Positions 27,574 through 36,196 of a DNA stretch of 52,893 bases are shown piece by piece. The DNA is from an uncultured Verrucomicrobiota bacterium (GTDB taxonomy: Bacteria > Verrucomicrobiota > Verrucomicrobiia > Verrucomicrobiales > Verrucomicrobiaceae). The position numbers were made by a program, and so were the translations under genes. How positions within the stretch are numbered: position 1 is the stretch's first letter; each line of letters opens with the position of its first letter. Location: contig CAILZI010000124.1 of the NCBI GenBank assembly GCA_903838675.1, positions 1 through 52,893 on the forward strand, in the 5' to 3' direction. Under the pieces are notes generated by a model. It was not told the origin of the DNA and made no database searches. It was given only the letters and a program-made list of their open reading frames with translations.

Positions 27574-29259
27574 ATGACACTCAGTTCCCGCCAGGCTTGC
27601 CTGCTCATTTTTTCCTACACCATGCTCGCCGTCGCCTGGGGCTGGCGCCTGCGTGCGAACGATCCGGCCACCACCCAGGAGTCATCGCTGCTGGACTCCA
27701 CACGCACCGCCATCGCCTCCAGCCTCGCACTGGCTCCCAGTCATCTGCAGCAGCCCGCCCTGTTTCAACTCGCCATGCTGCCGGACAGTGAATTGGATGC
27801 CCTGCACACCTGGCAAAAGACGGTGACTGAGCAGCGCATGCGTCAGCTCACGGTGCAGAAGGGCCCGCTCCACACGCCCTGCCCGCTGAACACCGCTCTT
27901 CTCTTTGTCGAACTCACGCGTGCAGACGCCCCGCTGATCGATGACTGCCGGCTCCTCGTCTCCGCCTCGGGCGACCGGATCGAAGAAGCCTCCAAGATTG
28001 CAGCGCTCGAACTGCTCGCGTCCAAAGCCGCTGCGACCAATGAACGTACTCTCGCCGTCGAAATCCATGAGCGTGTGTGCGAATTTCCCGCCGCCACATG
28101 GCAGAATGTGCTGAACCTCGCACAGGCAGCCCGTATCGCACGGCGTCCGGCGGCGGCCCTGCGTGTTGTGAATGACTGGCTCGGTGCCACACCTCCACGC
28201 CTCGACCCGGCTCAACGCGAAGCTGCGCTCGATCTCCAGCTCTCTCTCCTTCTCGAAGGCACCCGCTATGCCGAGGCCAGCAGCATCTCACTCGACTCGC
28301 TGCGCGCATTAAAACCAACAGACGCCATCCCACCACGTCTCCTGCAGCGGGCGCTGCTTGCCACACGTGCCGCTGGAGAGTCCGCTGAACTCATCCCATG
28401 GATCGAACGCCAGCTGCGCAGCTGCCCTGACCACAAGCGCTCCCTGAAAGATCTCGCTTCGGCAACTGCCATCGACGCCGGGTATCGCCTCTGGCTGGAG
28501 GAAGGCGCCAGCATCGCCGATCTCAATCATCAGACCAGCATCGCCTGCGAGCTCTTCTTCCGGCTCGCCGCCATCGGTGAAACTCATGTGCTCGCCCGCC
28601 TGCATGCACTGGCGACACAAATCGGCCGCGGCAAAGAGCTCACCGAGGTGCTTGCCAGCCTGCAAGGCCGTTTCTCCACCCTTCAGGTGGCACAGGCTCT
28701 GACAGACGGCGATGCACCTGCTGCGGCTCGTTCACTCCTCACTCCGCACCTCCAGTCATCGCCCAATGACCGTGCAGGCTGGCGCTTGCTCACCCAGATC
28801 GACATCATGCTCCGTGGAGAACCCGCCTCCGCCATGCTGTGGGAAGGCTTTCTCAAACGCTTTCCTGACGATGTCCCCGTATTGCAGCAGCTCGCCCAGT
28901 TGCAAATCGCTGCTGCACAGCCTTCCCAGGCCTTGCACACGCTGCAGTCCATCCCCAGCAGGCAGCTCGATGAGGCCACGCTGCGTCGCATTGCCGCTCT
29001 TGCCATCCTGCTGGATGACATTCCCTCCGCCCATCATGCTCAACAGCTCCTCGTCGAGTCATCGCCCCATCCTGCCATCAGCGATGTCCTCGCACTCGCC
29101 GCCACCACCCTTCAGCACCCGGATGTGGTCGCAGCCTATGCAGCTTTGACGGAGGCTCTCGCCAAACTTCCCGCCGGAACCAAATTCCACCAATCCCTCA
29201 CGGCCATTCCCAGCACCGTCGAAGCCACCCACTTCAGCACTGCGGCGAAGGCCGAGTGA
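27574..29259 (+). CDS. TPR-repeat periplasmic protein in the PelB position
   Basis: 561 residues with an N-terminal hydrophobic segment (RQACLLIFSYTMLAVAWGW, residues 6-24) that could be a signal or anchor. The rest is almost wholly helical with TPR-like pairs: RTLAVEIHERVCEFPAATWQ, NLAQAARIARRPAAALRVVN, LARLHALATQIGRGKELTEV and LQQLAQLQIAAAQPSQALHT. Position directly after the pelA-like gene (25-bp gap) suggests the counterpart of the PelB TPR scaffold, but there is no outer-membrane beta-barrel as in Pseudomonas PelB (about 1190 residues). ATG 27574 is the first start after the upstream stop that gives the hydrophobic N-terminus. Confidence 0.65.
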   Translation: MTLSSRQACLLIFSYTMLAVAWGWRLRANDPATTQESSLLDSTRTAIASSLALAPSHLQQPALFQLAMLPDSELDALHTWQKTVTEQRMRQLTVQKGPLHTPCPLNTALLFVELTRADAPLIDDCRLLVSASGDRIEEASKIAALELLASKAAATNERTLAVEIHERVCEFPAATWQNVLNLAQAARIARRPAAALRVVNDWLGATPPRLDPAQREAALDLQLSLLLEGTRYAEASSISLDSLRALKPTDAIPPRLLQRALLATRAAGESAELIPWIERQLRSCPDHKRSLKDLASATAIDAGYRLWLEEGASIADLNHQTSIACELFFRLAAIGETHVLARLHALATQIGRGKELTEVLASLQGRFSTLQVAQALTDGDAPAAARSLLTPHLQSSPNDRAGWRLLTQIDIMLRGEPASAMLWEGFLKRFPDDVPVLQQLAQLQIAAAQPSQALHTLQSIPSRQLDEATLRRIAALAILLDDIPSAHHAQQLLVESSPHPAISDVLALAATTLQHPDVVAAYAALTEALAKLPAGTKFHQSLTAIPSTVEATHFSTAAKAE

Positions 29260-29302
29260 AGACCGGAGTTGATTCGCTGCGTGGCGGAGTCACGTTTGGC
29301 GC

Positions 29303-29752
29303 ATGCACCTCCGTCACACCCTCCTGCTTCTCCTGCTCATCCTCACCGCTGCCGGTTGCAGCACACTCCCGCAGGATGAGTACGGCCGCCGCCAGGTTTA
29401 CGAGCGCCGTCTGCACAGCCTCGAGTTCCCCGTCAGCCGCGCACGCCTTTACAAAACCCTGCGCCCTGCTTCACCAGCAGCCCCCACCGGCCAGCCCGGC
29501 TCAGGCCTGCTCACCGGCAGCGAATATTACCGCCTGGACGACGTCTTCGTCGTCGAAATGTCCGTCGTTTACAAGGCCGTGGCCGGCATTGCGGACTACC
29601 TCAATCCAGCGCCGACAGTCGGTGGCCAGGTGCGTTCCATTCTAGACGCCTCACAAAGCATCAAAAACTTCATGGATCGCGGCACGCCAGAGCATCCGTC
29701 CGACATCATTCGAAAAGCGCGCATCGTGAAGCGTCCGGTGATGCGCTACTGA
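29303..29752 (+). CDS. Small lipoprotein of the pel-like group
   Basis: 149 residues; lipobox LILTAAGC with Cys at about 19. The mature part has YGRRQVYERRLHSLEF and YYRLDDVFVVEMSVVYKAVAG, and a basic C-terminus. It occupies the place of the PelC lipoprotein but I see no convincing PelC similarity, so no symbol is given. It starts 43 bp after the TPR gene and faces recQ convergently with only 7 bp between the stops. Confidence 0.65.
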   Translation: MHLRHTLLLLLLILTAAGCSTLPQDEYGRRQVYERRLHSLEFPVSRARLYKTLRPASPAAPTGQPGSGLLTGSEYYRLDDVFVVEMSVVYKAVAGIADYLNPAPTVGGQVRSILDASQSIKNFMDRGTPEHPSDIIRKARIVKRPVMRY

Positions 29753-29759
29753 TCCGGTC

Positions 29760-31928
29760 TCACCCGTGCTTCTTGATGATCTGAATGAAGTCCGGCAGGT
29801 ACTCCTTCGCCTTCTTCTCACCCACACCGCGAATTTTAAGCCCCGCTTCAATCGTCTTCGGTTTCAGCCTCGTCATGAACTCCAGCGTCTGATTGCTGAA
29901 GATGATGTAGGGCGGCACGCCTTCAGATTCCGCCAGGGTGGTGCGATGGCGCTTCAGCTTCTCAAACAACGCATCATCAAAACCCAGCTCACGAGCGGCT
30001 AGCTCTTCGTTCATCGCGGTCTTCCCCTTTGGCTTCGTCACCGGCGCCTGCATCGAAGGCCAGCGCATCTTCACATTCTCCCCCCTTTTCATCACCTGCG
30101 CACCGCGTGAGGTCAGCGTGACTTTCGGATACTCGCCTCCACTGGTCTCGATGAGTCCAAGCTTTTCAATTTCAGCAAACAGCGGGTGCAGCGCATGTGT
30201 GCCCACATCCTTGAGCAGCCCATAAGTCGTGAGCTGGTCATGCCCGGCATCCACAATCTCCTTCGACTTGCTGCCCACCAGCATCTGGATGATGCGCCCT
30301 TTGCCAAACCGCCCTTCCCAGCTTCCATCCGCCAGCTTCGTGGACATGCGGGCGATGCCGCTCAGCGCCTGCCGCAGCATCGTGACTTCGTCTGCTCCCC
30401 CTTCACGCGGCGGCTGCACACCTTCCGCCCGGCACACATCGCAGGTGCCGCAGGGCGTGCTTTCGCTCTCGCCAAAGTATTTCAGGATCTGCTCCTGTCG
30501 GCAGGCCTTGTCGTCATAGCAGAGCTCCACCATCGCCTTGAGTTTCGCGCGGTCGCGGCGGTCCTTTTCACGCAGGGCCTCCACGTCAAACTTCAAATCT
30601 CGCGTCAACACATTCGGCTGCAGCAGCCTCGTGCCTCGGATGCGTTTGCCCGGAATGTCAAAGCGCTCGATGTAGTCGTTGCGGTTCAGAAAACTCAGCG
30701 CTGAACCAATCGCCATGCTGTTCTTCGCGCCAGAACGCTCCGTGATTTCATCAATCGACGCCTGCACCTCATGGTTGGAGTCCGCCGCGTTCAGCAAGGT
30801 CTGATAAACATTGCGGATGATGTCCACGCTCGGGTTGCTCCCATCGATGAAAAACTCCTGCGTCTTCGTGTCGGCAAAATTGAAAAACAGATCGCACTGC
30901 GAAGGCTCCCCATCACGTCCGGCACGCCCCGCCTCCTGATAGTAGGCCTCCACGCTGCCCGGCACATCGAAGTGCACCACAAACCGCACGTCAGATCGGT
31001 CGATGCCCATGCCAAACGCGTTCGTTGCCACGGCGACATCGGCCTTCTTCGTGATGAACTTCGTCTGCCGCGATTCACGCTCCTTGTCATCCAGCCCGCC
31101 GTGGTATTCGATCACCTTCAGTTTCCACGAACGCAGCTCCTCGCCGACTTCCTCAACGCGCTTCCGCGTGGAGCAGTAGATGATGCCCGTCTTGAACTGC
31201 GCGATGATTTTCTTCAGCCGGTCATACTTGTCCGCGTTCGATTTCGTATGCGCGATGTTCAGGCTCAGGTTCGGACGCTCAAAGCCACGGATCGTCACAA
31301 ACGGATCTCGCAGCGCGAGCGTCTGCAAAATATCCTCCCGCACCTCAGGCGTTGCCGTGGCTGTCAAAGCCACGACCTGGGGCCGGTCCAGCTGCGCCAG
31401 CGCCTCTCCCAGCCGCATGTAGTCTGGTCGAAAATCATGCCCCCATTGCGAGAGGCAGTGCGCTTCATCCACCGCCACCAGCGCGATCTGCACCTGCCGC
31501 AGCGCATTCGTAAACGCCCGGCTGCGAAAGCGCTCCGGTGCCACATAGACCAGCTTGTAGTCGCCTCGCCGCAGGGCCTCGATGCGTTCCTGCTGCTCCC
31601 CCGGCGAGATCGAGCTGTTGATCAGCGTGGCAGGAATGCCGCGCCGCTCCAGCGCATCCACCTGATCCTTCATCAGGGCAATGAGCGGGCTCACCACCAC
31701 GGTCACCCCGTCCATTACCATCGCGGGAAGCTGGTAGCAGAGAGACTTGCCACCGCCAGTCGGCATGATCACCATCGTGTCACGCCCGCTCAGGATGCTC
31801 GCCATCACCGTTTCCTGCCCGTCCAAAAACTCACGGAAGCCAAAATACTTCTGCAACGCCATCTTGGCGTCGTGAATGGGAGTGGAGGCTGTGGTTGGAG
31901 GAAGTTCGGACACGGACCCTCGCACCAT
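29760..31928 (-). CDS. recQ: ATP-dependent DNA helicase RecQ
   Basis: 3'-5' helicase for repair and recombination. The helicase core shows [11 protein letters not shown], Walker A PTGGGKS, DEAH in [17 protein letters not shown], and motif VI in [14 protein letters not shown]. The RQC zinc site uses Cys in [18 protein letters not shown] and CGTCDVC. A C-terminal HRDC domain ends the protein ([20 protein letters not shown], then [14 protein letters not shown]). About 722 residues from ATG 31928; TTG 31952 and ATG 31862 are alternatives. It is complete and alone on its strand. Confidence 0.95.
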   Translation of the reverse strand: MVRGSVSELPPTTASTPIHDAKMALQKYFGFREFLDGQETVMASILSGRDTMVIMPTGGGKSLCYQLPAMVMDGVTVVVSPLIALMKDQVDALERRGIPATLINSSISPGEQQERIEALRRGDYKLVYVAPERFRSRAFTNALRQVQIALVAVDEAHCLSQWGHDFRPDYMRLGEALAQLDRPQVVALTATATPEVREDILQTLALRDPFVTIRGFERPNLSLNIAHTKSNADKYDRLKKIIAQFKTGIIYCSTRKRVEEVGEELRSWKLKVIEYHGGLDDKERESRQTKFITKKADVAVATNAFGMGIDRSDVRFVVHFDVPGSVEAYYQEAGRAGRDGEPSQCDLFFNFADTKTQEFFIDGSNPSVDIIRNVYQTLLNAADSNHEVQASIDEITERSGAKNSMAIGSALSFLNRNDYIERFDIPGKRIRGTRLLQPNVLTRDLKFDVEALREKDRRDRAKLKAMVELCYDDKACRQEQILKYFGESESTPCGTCDVCRAEGVQPPREGGADEVTMLRQALSGIARMSTKLADGSWEGRFGKGRIIQMLVGSKSKEIVDAGHDQLTTYGLLKDVGTHALHPLFAEIEKLGLIETSGGEYPKVTLTSRGAQVMKRGENVKMRWPSMQAPVTKPKGKTAMNEELAARELGFDDALFEKLKRHRTTLAESEGVPPYIIFSNQTLEFMTRLKPKTIEAGLKIRGVGEKKAKEYLPDFIQIIKKHG

Positions 31929-32030
31929 GCATGCAAGGAAGAATGCCCGCAAGAACCCTCAAAAATTAACCCTCACTCAAATTCAGACCCACTCCGATTT
32001 TTTGCCCCTTTTGCGCCTCTTTGCGGCCAT

Positions 32031-33116
32031 TCAATGCTCATCCTTCTTCGCGTGGGCTTTCGGCTTCAGCGTAGGCTTGAACCCATACCTGTCCCCCGCC
32101 TCACGCAGGCATTTCACGATGTTGCCCTCTTCCAGCTCCAGCGCCGCCTCAAAATTGAGCCCCGTGGTCTTGGGCATCTTCGCAGCTTGATGCTCGCGCA
32201 CCATCGTTAGAGTTCGGGCGAGTTCGGTGCCAGATTTGTCGGGAAAGGTGGTCCAATAGGTCGGTTTGAGGCACGGAATGTCGAGCGGATCACGCGTGAT
32301 CATTTCCAGCAGGTAGTCGATCTGCGGATTGTACTTCTCAAACAGTGCAAACATCCTTGGAAGATCGAGTATGCCCTCTCCCAGCGGCACTTCGGCCAGC
32401 AAAAAACCCGTCGGCGTCTCCTGCACCGCCATGTCCTTGATGTGCGTGGTCACTGCGAAGGGCGCCAGCGTTTCGACCACCGTCATCGGGTCTTCCAGCA
32501 AGGCAATGCTGTTTCCAGTATCCACACACGCACCCACGTGCGGGCTGCTCAGTCGGCCCAGCATCTCCGCGAGCTCCGCAGCATGAAAATCCTTGTGATT
32601 CTCAATCCCAATCTTCACCCGCTGCCGCCGTAGTACGGGCTCCGCAAGCTGCATGGACTTGAATGCCCCATCTTTCCAATGCTTGAAATCCTCCAGGCTC
32701 GAAAACAGCTCGTAGCGCCGCCCTCCGGTGGCAGAACGAAAAATCGTGGCTCCCGCTTCCTTCGCGATGCGCACCTCCTGCTCAAAGCGCACCACATCAC
32801 TCTCATTCTTGGGCAGCGTGATGCTGCCTTCGAGCTTCATGCAGTAGGATTCACACGTCGCGCGCACCTTCCCCGCAAACTCACTCGTCCACCCACCCAC
32901 CAGCGTCTGCAACGAGCCCACCCCAAGATCACGCACATGATCTAGCACATCCAGCGCATGCTCAAACGGCGGGTACTTGAGGTTGGAATACTTCCCCTGC
33001 CAGCGCTTCCAGTACGAATGAATCACAATCCCCATCTTCTTCCCCCGCAAGGCACCTGATGAAGGCAGCGCAGCCGCGAACGCAGCAGCAGAGGTGAGAA
33101 AAGTTCGTCGGGTCAT
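32031..33116 (-). CDS. Tat-exported sugar phosphate isomerase/epimerase-like TIM barrel
   Basis: 361 residues. The N-terminus MTRRTFLTSAAAFAAALP carries a twin-Arg signal. The barrel (AP endonuclease 2/xylose isomerase-like) shows GIVIHSY, LGVGSLQTLVGG, VKIGIENHKDFHAAELAEML, VGACVDTGNSIALLEDP and THIKDMAVQ, which provide the typical Glu/Asp/His metal ligands. Members are often keto-sugar epimerases or hydrolase accessory proteins, so substrate is open. The C-terminus is Lys-rich (KPTLKPKAHAKKDEH). Separated from recQ by about 100 bp without features. Confidence 0.85.
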   Translation of the reverse strand: MTRRTFLTSAAAFAAALPSSGALRGKKMGIVIHSYWKRWQGKYSNLKYPPFEHALDVLDHVRDLGVGSLQTLVGGWTSEFAGKVRATCESYCMKLEGSITLPKNESDVVRFEQEVRIAKEAGATIFRSATGGRRYELFSSLEDFKHWKDGAFKSMQLAEPVLRRQRVKIGIENHKDFHAAELAEMLGRLSSPHVGACVDTGNSIALLEDPMTVVETLAPFAVTTHIKDMAVQETPTGFLLAEVPLGEGILDLPRMFALFEKYNPQIDYLLEMITRDPLDIPCLKPTYWTTFPDKSGTELARTLTMVREHQAAKMPKTTGLNFEAALELEEGNIVKCLREAGDRYGFKPTLKPKAHAKKDEH

Positions 33117-33564
33117 GCGGTTTCAGACAACGTGCATAAAAAGGAAATCATTCCTCCCACTTGAACAGCAATCTTCCTGCCGGAACAACAATTCGTACAT
33201 TTAGTTTTGGAAGAATGACACGCATGAATGGCACTCCGTAAGACACCGTTTCGTGTGTCCATGATGCTGGGAGCTCGCATGTTTTTTCATGCATACCGCT
33301 CACTTTTCGTCACCTCGCTCCGCCACACACCAGCTCCAACGGAGCTGCGTAATACAGCCCAGGGTCAGCCGAGCCTCAGCGAGGCGACCCTGGGTAACCA
33401 AACCAGCGTCCGGAAAGCAAACCCACAGTATCGCCACAGAACAAGACCACCAGCAGCGTCTGCCAAAAGCTCCGCCGCGCCAGGGGATTGCCGCAGCCTC
33501 CAAAACCCACGATCCATACCCTTACCCGATCGCCCTGCATGTCAGCCATCAAACCGGCCTTCAC
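33117..33564. other. Gene-poor stretch with repeat copy 1
   Basis: From the TIM-barrel gene start to the small membrane-protein stop. Besides the repeat at 33332-33545 I see an AT-rich part (33120-33240) that may carry promoters. Open frames on both strands here are low-complexity, mutually overlapping and not protein-like. Confidence 0.45.
33332..33545 (-). repeat. Dispersed repeat, copy 1, with nested palindromes
   Basis: Contains AGCTCCaacGGAGCT (33332-33346) and a long stem CCCAGGGTC (33358-33366)/GACCCTGGG (33386-33394) with an inner GCCT/AGGC dyad. Bases about 33361-33545 align with 33972-34160 at roughly two thirds identity, sharing CCGAGC-AGCGAG, GGAAGCAAACCC-like, CACCAGCAGCGT, CCAAAA-CCACGATCCA and CATGTCAG. 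On the minus strand both copies can be read as DMxGxRxRxWIVxFG, so a decayed small coding unit is possible. Confidence 0.55.
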
Positions 33565-33807
33565 TCACCACCATCGCAGCCAGTCAGGCAATCCGTGCCA
33601 GAACTCGTCTCCCTGCCTCATCGCGACAAAGCCAAAGACCAGGGCAACGCCCACGACGAACGCCCAAAAGAATCCCGTAAACGCTGCGATCTCTCGCAGA
33701 CCGAAGAGAAAGCCCATAAAACCACCGAACATAAAACCACATCCGAAGCGAAGCCGCTTCTCAAAGGAGTCTGGACCGGGGCTGTCTTTCATCAGATGGA
33801 CGTACAC
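33565..33807 (-). CDS. Small membrane protein of unknown function
   Basis: 80 residues from ATG 33807. It has a polar N-terminus (KDSPGPDSFEKRLRF), a Gly/Phe-rich membrane hairpin (GCGFMFGGFMGFLFGL and FFWAFVVGVALVFGFVAM) and an aromatic C-terminus (GDEFWHGLPDWLRWW). The composition is that of a real protein, unlike other frames here. The minus-strand reading frame continues after its stop into repeat copy 1. No known motif; role unknown. Confidence 0.55.
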   Translation of the reverse strand: MYVHLMKDSPGPDSFEKRLRFGCGFMFGGFMGFLFGLREIAAFTGFFWAFVVGVALVFGFVAMRQGDEFWHGLPDWLRWW

Positions 33808-34184
33808 CTCTGCTTAAACACTGGATCAACGTGTATTTGAATTCGGGAGAATGCTATCAAGCCGGGTATGGACTGGCTCGCCCAATAGTCCCCAATAACG
33901 AACTTATTGAGACTTGCTCAATAGCCTGACATCCATGTCTTGAAGGCCAAAGGTCTTCCGTATCATAGCGAAGGGATGCCGAGCTTTAGCGAGTGCTTCC
34001 CTGGTAAACATGCCGCCACCTTCCGGGAAGCAAACCCTGCGCATTCTTCGCGCACCGCGCTCACCAGCAGCGTTTTCATCGTGCCACCGCTGCTGTCTGT
34101 GTGACCAGGCACTCCCAAAAACCACGATCCACGTCCTCAATCGAATGCCATTCATGTCAGTCTATTGCGCAAGGATCAATAGGG
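33808..34184. other. Gene-poor stretch with repeat copy 2
   Basis: Lies between the small membrane-protein start and the small coupled gene's stop. It contains repeat copy 2 (33972-34160) and otherwise no supported gene; the 83-codon minus-strand frame at 33904-34155 lies mostly in the repeat. Confidence 0.4.
33972..34160 (-). repeat. Dispersed repeat, copy 2
   Basis: Diverged partner of the copy at 33361-33545, in the same orientation and about 610 bp away. It lacks the strong CCCAGGGTC stem of copy 1 but keeps the central and distal blocks (CACCAGCAGCGT, CTCCCAAAAACCACGATCCA, CATTCATGTCAG). Confidence 0.55.
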
Positions 34185-34427
34185 TCAATGCAGGATGAGT
34201 GACGGAGCAGCCATACGACAATACTCTGCCGGCACGGTCCAAACTTCAGGATTGTGACCACCTTTCCCTCCTTCTGAAATTCGTTTGCATTGAGGTGCCC
34301 CATACCAAAGCGCAAGGTGATCTTCAGGTACGCCGCCATCCACTTGTGTGGCGACGACAACTGCCAATAACCCATCATGTTCAACGATGTCCCCACGTTG
34401 GAAAGTGTTCATGGTGTGAAACTGCAT
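34185..34427 (-). CDS. Small protein translationally coupled to the nuclease-like gene
   Basis: 80 residues. Its ATG (34427-34425) shares one base with the stop of the preceding gene (TGATG), a standard coupling arrangement, which decides the start. It reads TFQRGDIVEHDGLLAVVVAT, a small beta-barrel-like opening seen in many short binding modules, then DHLALWYG and EVWTVPAEYC. No family recognised. Because of the coupling it probably works with the upstream gene product. Confidence 0.6.
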   Translation of the reverse strand: MQFHTMNTFQRGDIVEHDGLLAVVVATQVDGGVPEDHLALWYGAPQCKRISEGGKGGHNPEVWTVPAEYCRMAAPSLILH

Positions 34428-35401
34428 CACCTCACCACCCCGCCCACCCACTCCGGCTGCCTCTTCGCCAGACACTCCGACAGCCACCGCACCAGATCAG
34501 CCACGGAGTCATGCTTCTTCCGCAGCGTATTGAGCGCCGTCCAGTCAAGCGTCGGACGTGACGTGGGCAGCGTGATCTTCTGAATGCGCAGCAGATTGTG
34601 CACCGCCTCAAACTCCGCAGCGCTCATCGCACGCAGTTCCTTCGCAGAGGGCAGGTCATCCAGCACGTTGAGCGGGATGCCAAGGCTGCTGATGCCGACA
34701 CCAAACTGATGCCCGAGACTGCGCAGCGCATCCACGAGCGCCTCGTCATTCAAGCCTTCAGCGATCACGATCTCGCTCTGCAACGTCCAGCGTGTCGAGC
34801 TGAGCGCCTGAAAAAAGTCAGCGCTGAAGGTGTCAGGCGCGACGCTGAGCTTGAGCTGCACCCCGGCCAGCCCCACTTCGGGTCCACCAAGATGGCGGCG
34901 GAGGTCAAGCATCGCCGCATCAAATCGCGGCGCATCGTCGCTCCCGGTGTCGAGATCCCAGTCGGCCACCACCAGATCAGGAATGTCCCATTCACCTTCC
35001 ATGCTCGGGGTGCCGCTGCTGTTGCGGTTCAGCAGGAAAGGATACCGCGAGCGCTGCAGACAGAGCCGCTCATAGATGGCGACCATCCGCAGGTAGCGCG
35101 ACCAGCACTGATCGCTCTCGCCCAGCTCGCTGTCGAACAGGCCTTGGCGGCTGACGCCGTTGCTGCCGGAGAGCGTTTTCTTCTGCCTCTGGTAGTAGCC
35201 CTGCCCCTGATCCACCTTCGCGATGGGCGACGTGGGATCGTAGCTGAGGATGGAAAAATGGTAGCGCAGCGTGGCGTCGCTGTAGCCTTCACCGAGGCGC
35301 AAACGCACGAGTCGGATGAGTTCGGTGCCCTTGATCGAGTCCGCAGGATCATGCGGCAGGATTTCGGGCAGCAGTAGTCGCAGTTGTTCGCGTAGGTTCA
35401 T
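34427..35401 (-). CDS. Winged-helix plus PD-(D/E)XK-like protein (COG2958/HrgA-like)
   Basis: 324 residues. Residues 1-70 look like a winged-helix DNA-binding domain (IKGTELIRLVRLRLGEGYSD, ATLRYHFSILSYDP). The middle has GEWDIPDLVVADWD, VGLAGVQLKLSV and FFQALSSTRWTLQSEIVIAEG. This resembles the COG2958/HrgA pattern in which E...PD..., then a Lys strand (here QLKL) and FQALSNSSW form a restriction-endonuclease-like fold. The assignment is from pattern memory, and the catalytic residues cannot be proved here. The next gene is coupled to it. It lies 60 bp downstream of a GT2 gene, probably unrelated. A defence or DNA-metabolism role is inference. Confidence 0.5.
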   Translation of the reverse strand: MNLREQLRLLLPEILPHDPADSIKGTELIRLVRLRLGEGYSDATLRYHFSILSYDPTSPIAKVDQGQGYYQRQKKTLSGSNGVSRQGLFDSELGESDQCWSRYLRMVAIYERLCLQRSRYPFLLNRNSSGTPSMEGEWDIPDLVVADWDLDTGSDDAPRFDAAMLDLRRHLGGPEVGLAGVQLKLSVAPDTFSADFFQALSSTRWTLQSEIVIAEGLNDEALVDALRSLGHQFGVGISSLGIPLNVLDDLPSAKELRAMSAAEFEAVHNLLRIQKITLPTSRPTLDWTALNTLRKKHDSVADLVRWLSECLAKRQPEWVGGVVR

Positions 35402-35461
35402 CCTTGGTGCTGTGGCACAGCATGGCTGCGAAGCAGTTGTCTCGTCAACAACAGAAACGCA

Positions 35462-36178
35462 TCAGCCGCGCCGCTCCTCACGAATGACATAGCGGGTGCG
35501 CCGGCTGTTCAACCAGCGCACGCCAAACATGTCCATCGTGGCGCGCAGCGCCCGGTTGCCAAAGCCGTACTTGCTCACGCCGTGGATGCGCGGGCGGTGG
35601 TTCACCGGCATTTCGGTCACGCGCCAGCCCATGTTGCGGATCAGGGCGGGAATGAAGCGGTGCATGCCGTTGAAGAGCAGCAGGGCCTCCCGGCAGTCAC
35701 GGCGCATGACTTTGAGCGTGCAGCCCGTGTCACGCACGTGATCACCCACAAAGCGCGAGCGCACAAAGTTGGCGATGCGGCTCTGCAGCCGCTTGAAGGT
35801 CGTGTCCTTGCGCTTGGCACGGTAGCCGCAGACGAGATCATAGCCGCCGCCTTCATCCAGCTTCGCGATCATGGCGGGAATGTCGGCAGGGTCGTTTTGC
35901 AGATCGCCGTCGAGCGTGACGATCACATCCCCCAGCGCGGCATTGATCCCGGCATGCATCGCGGCGCTCTGGCCGCTGTTTTTCTCAAAAACGATCACCC
36001 GCACACGCTCGCCACGCTGCACTCGCGCCAGGGTCTGATCCTTCGAGCCGTCATCGACGAGCACCAGTTCGTAGTCGCGTCCGCTCAGCACCGTGTCGAT
36101 CTGCTGCTGCATTTCCACGACATTGTCCTCCTCATTATAAAGGGGCACGACAACAGAGATGGCGGGGGACGAGGGCAT
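35462..36178 (-). CDS. GT2-family glycosyltransferase (polyprenyl-phosphate sugar synthase type)
   Basis: 238 residues. GT-A fold: ISVVVPLYNEEDNVVEM, ELVLVDDGSKDQTL, the metal-binding TLDGDLQNDP (DxD-like), and the C-terminal GCTLKVMRRDCREAL and RPRIHGVSKYGFGNRAL typical of dolichyl/undecaprenyl-phosphate mannose or ArnC/GtrB-like enzymes. The C-terminal membrane helices of GtrB/ArnC are absent, so it is the soluble DPM1-like form. It is 18 bp downstream of the GT39-like membrane protein, its likely partner that uses the lipid-linked sugar. Confidence 0.88.
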   Translation of the reverse strand: MPSSPAISVVVPLYNEEDNVVEMQQQIDTVLSGRDYELVLVDDGSKDQTLARVQRGERVRVIVFEKNSGQSAAMHAGINAALGDVIVTLDGDLQNDPADIPAMIAKLDEGGGYDLVCGYRAKRKDTTFKRLQSRIANFVRSRFVGDHVRDTGCTLKVMRRDCREALLLFNGMHRFIPALIRNMGWRVTEMPVNHRPRIHGVSKYGFGNRALRATMDMFGVRWLNSRRTRYVIREERRG

Positions 36179-36196
36179 GGGCAGGCGAAAAGGGCG

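Noticed and set aside
33228..33840. Plus-strand open frames across repeat copy 1 and the small membrane-protein gene
   Set aside because: Low-complexity, Pro/Arg/Ser-rich, overlap a more convincing minus-strand gene and the repeat.
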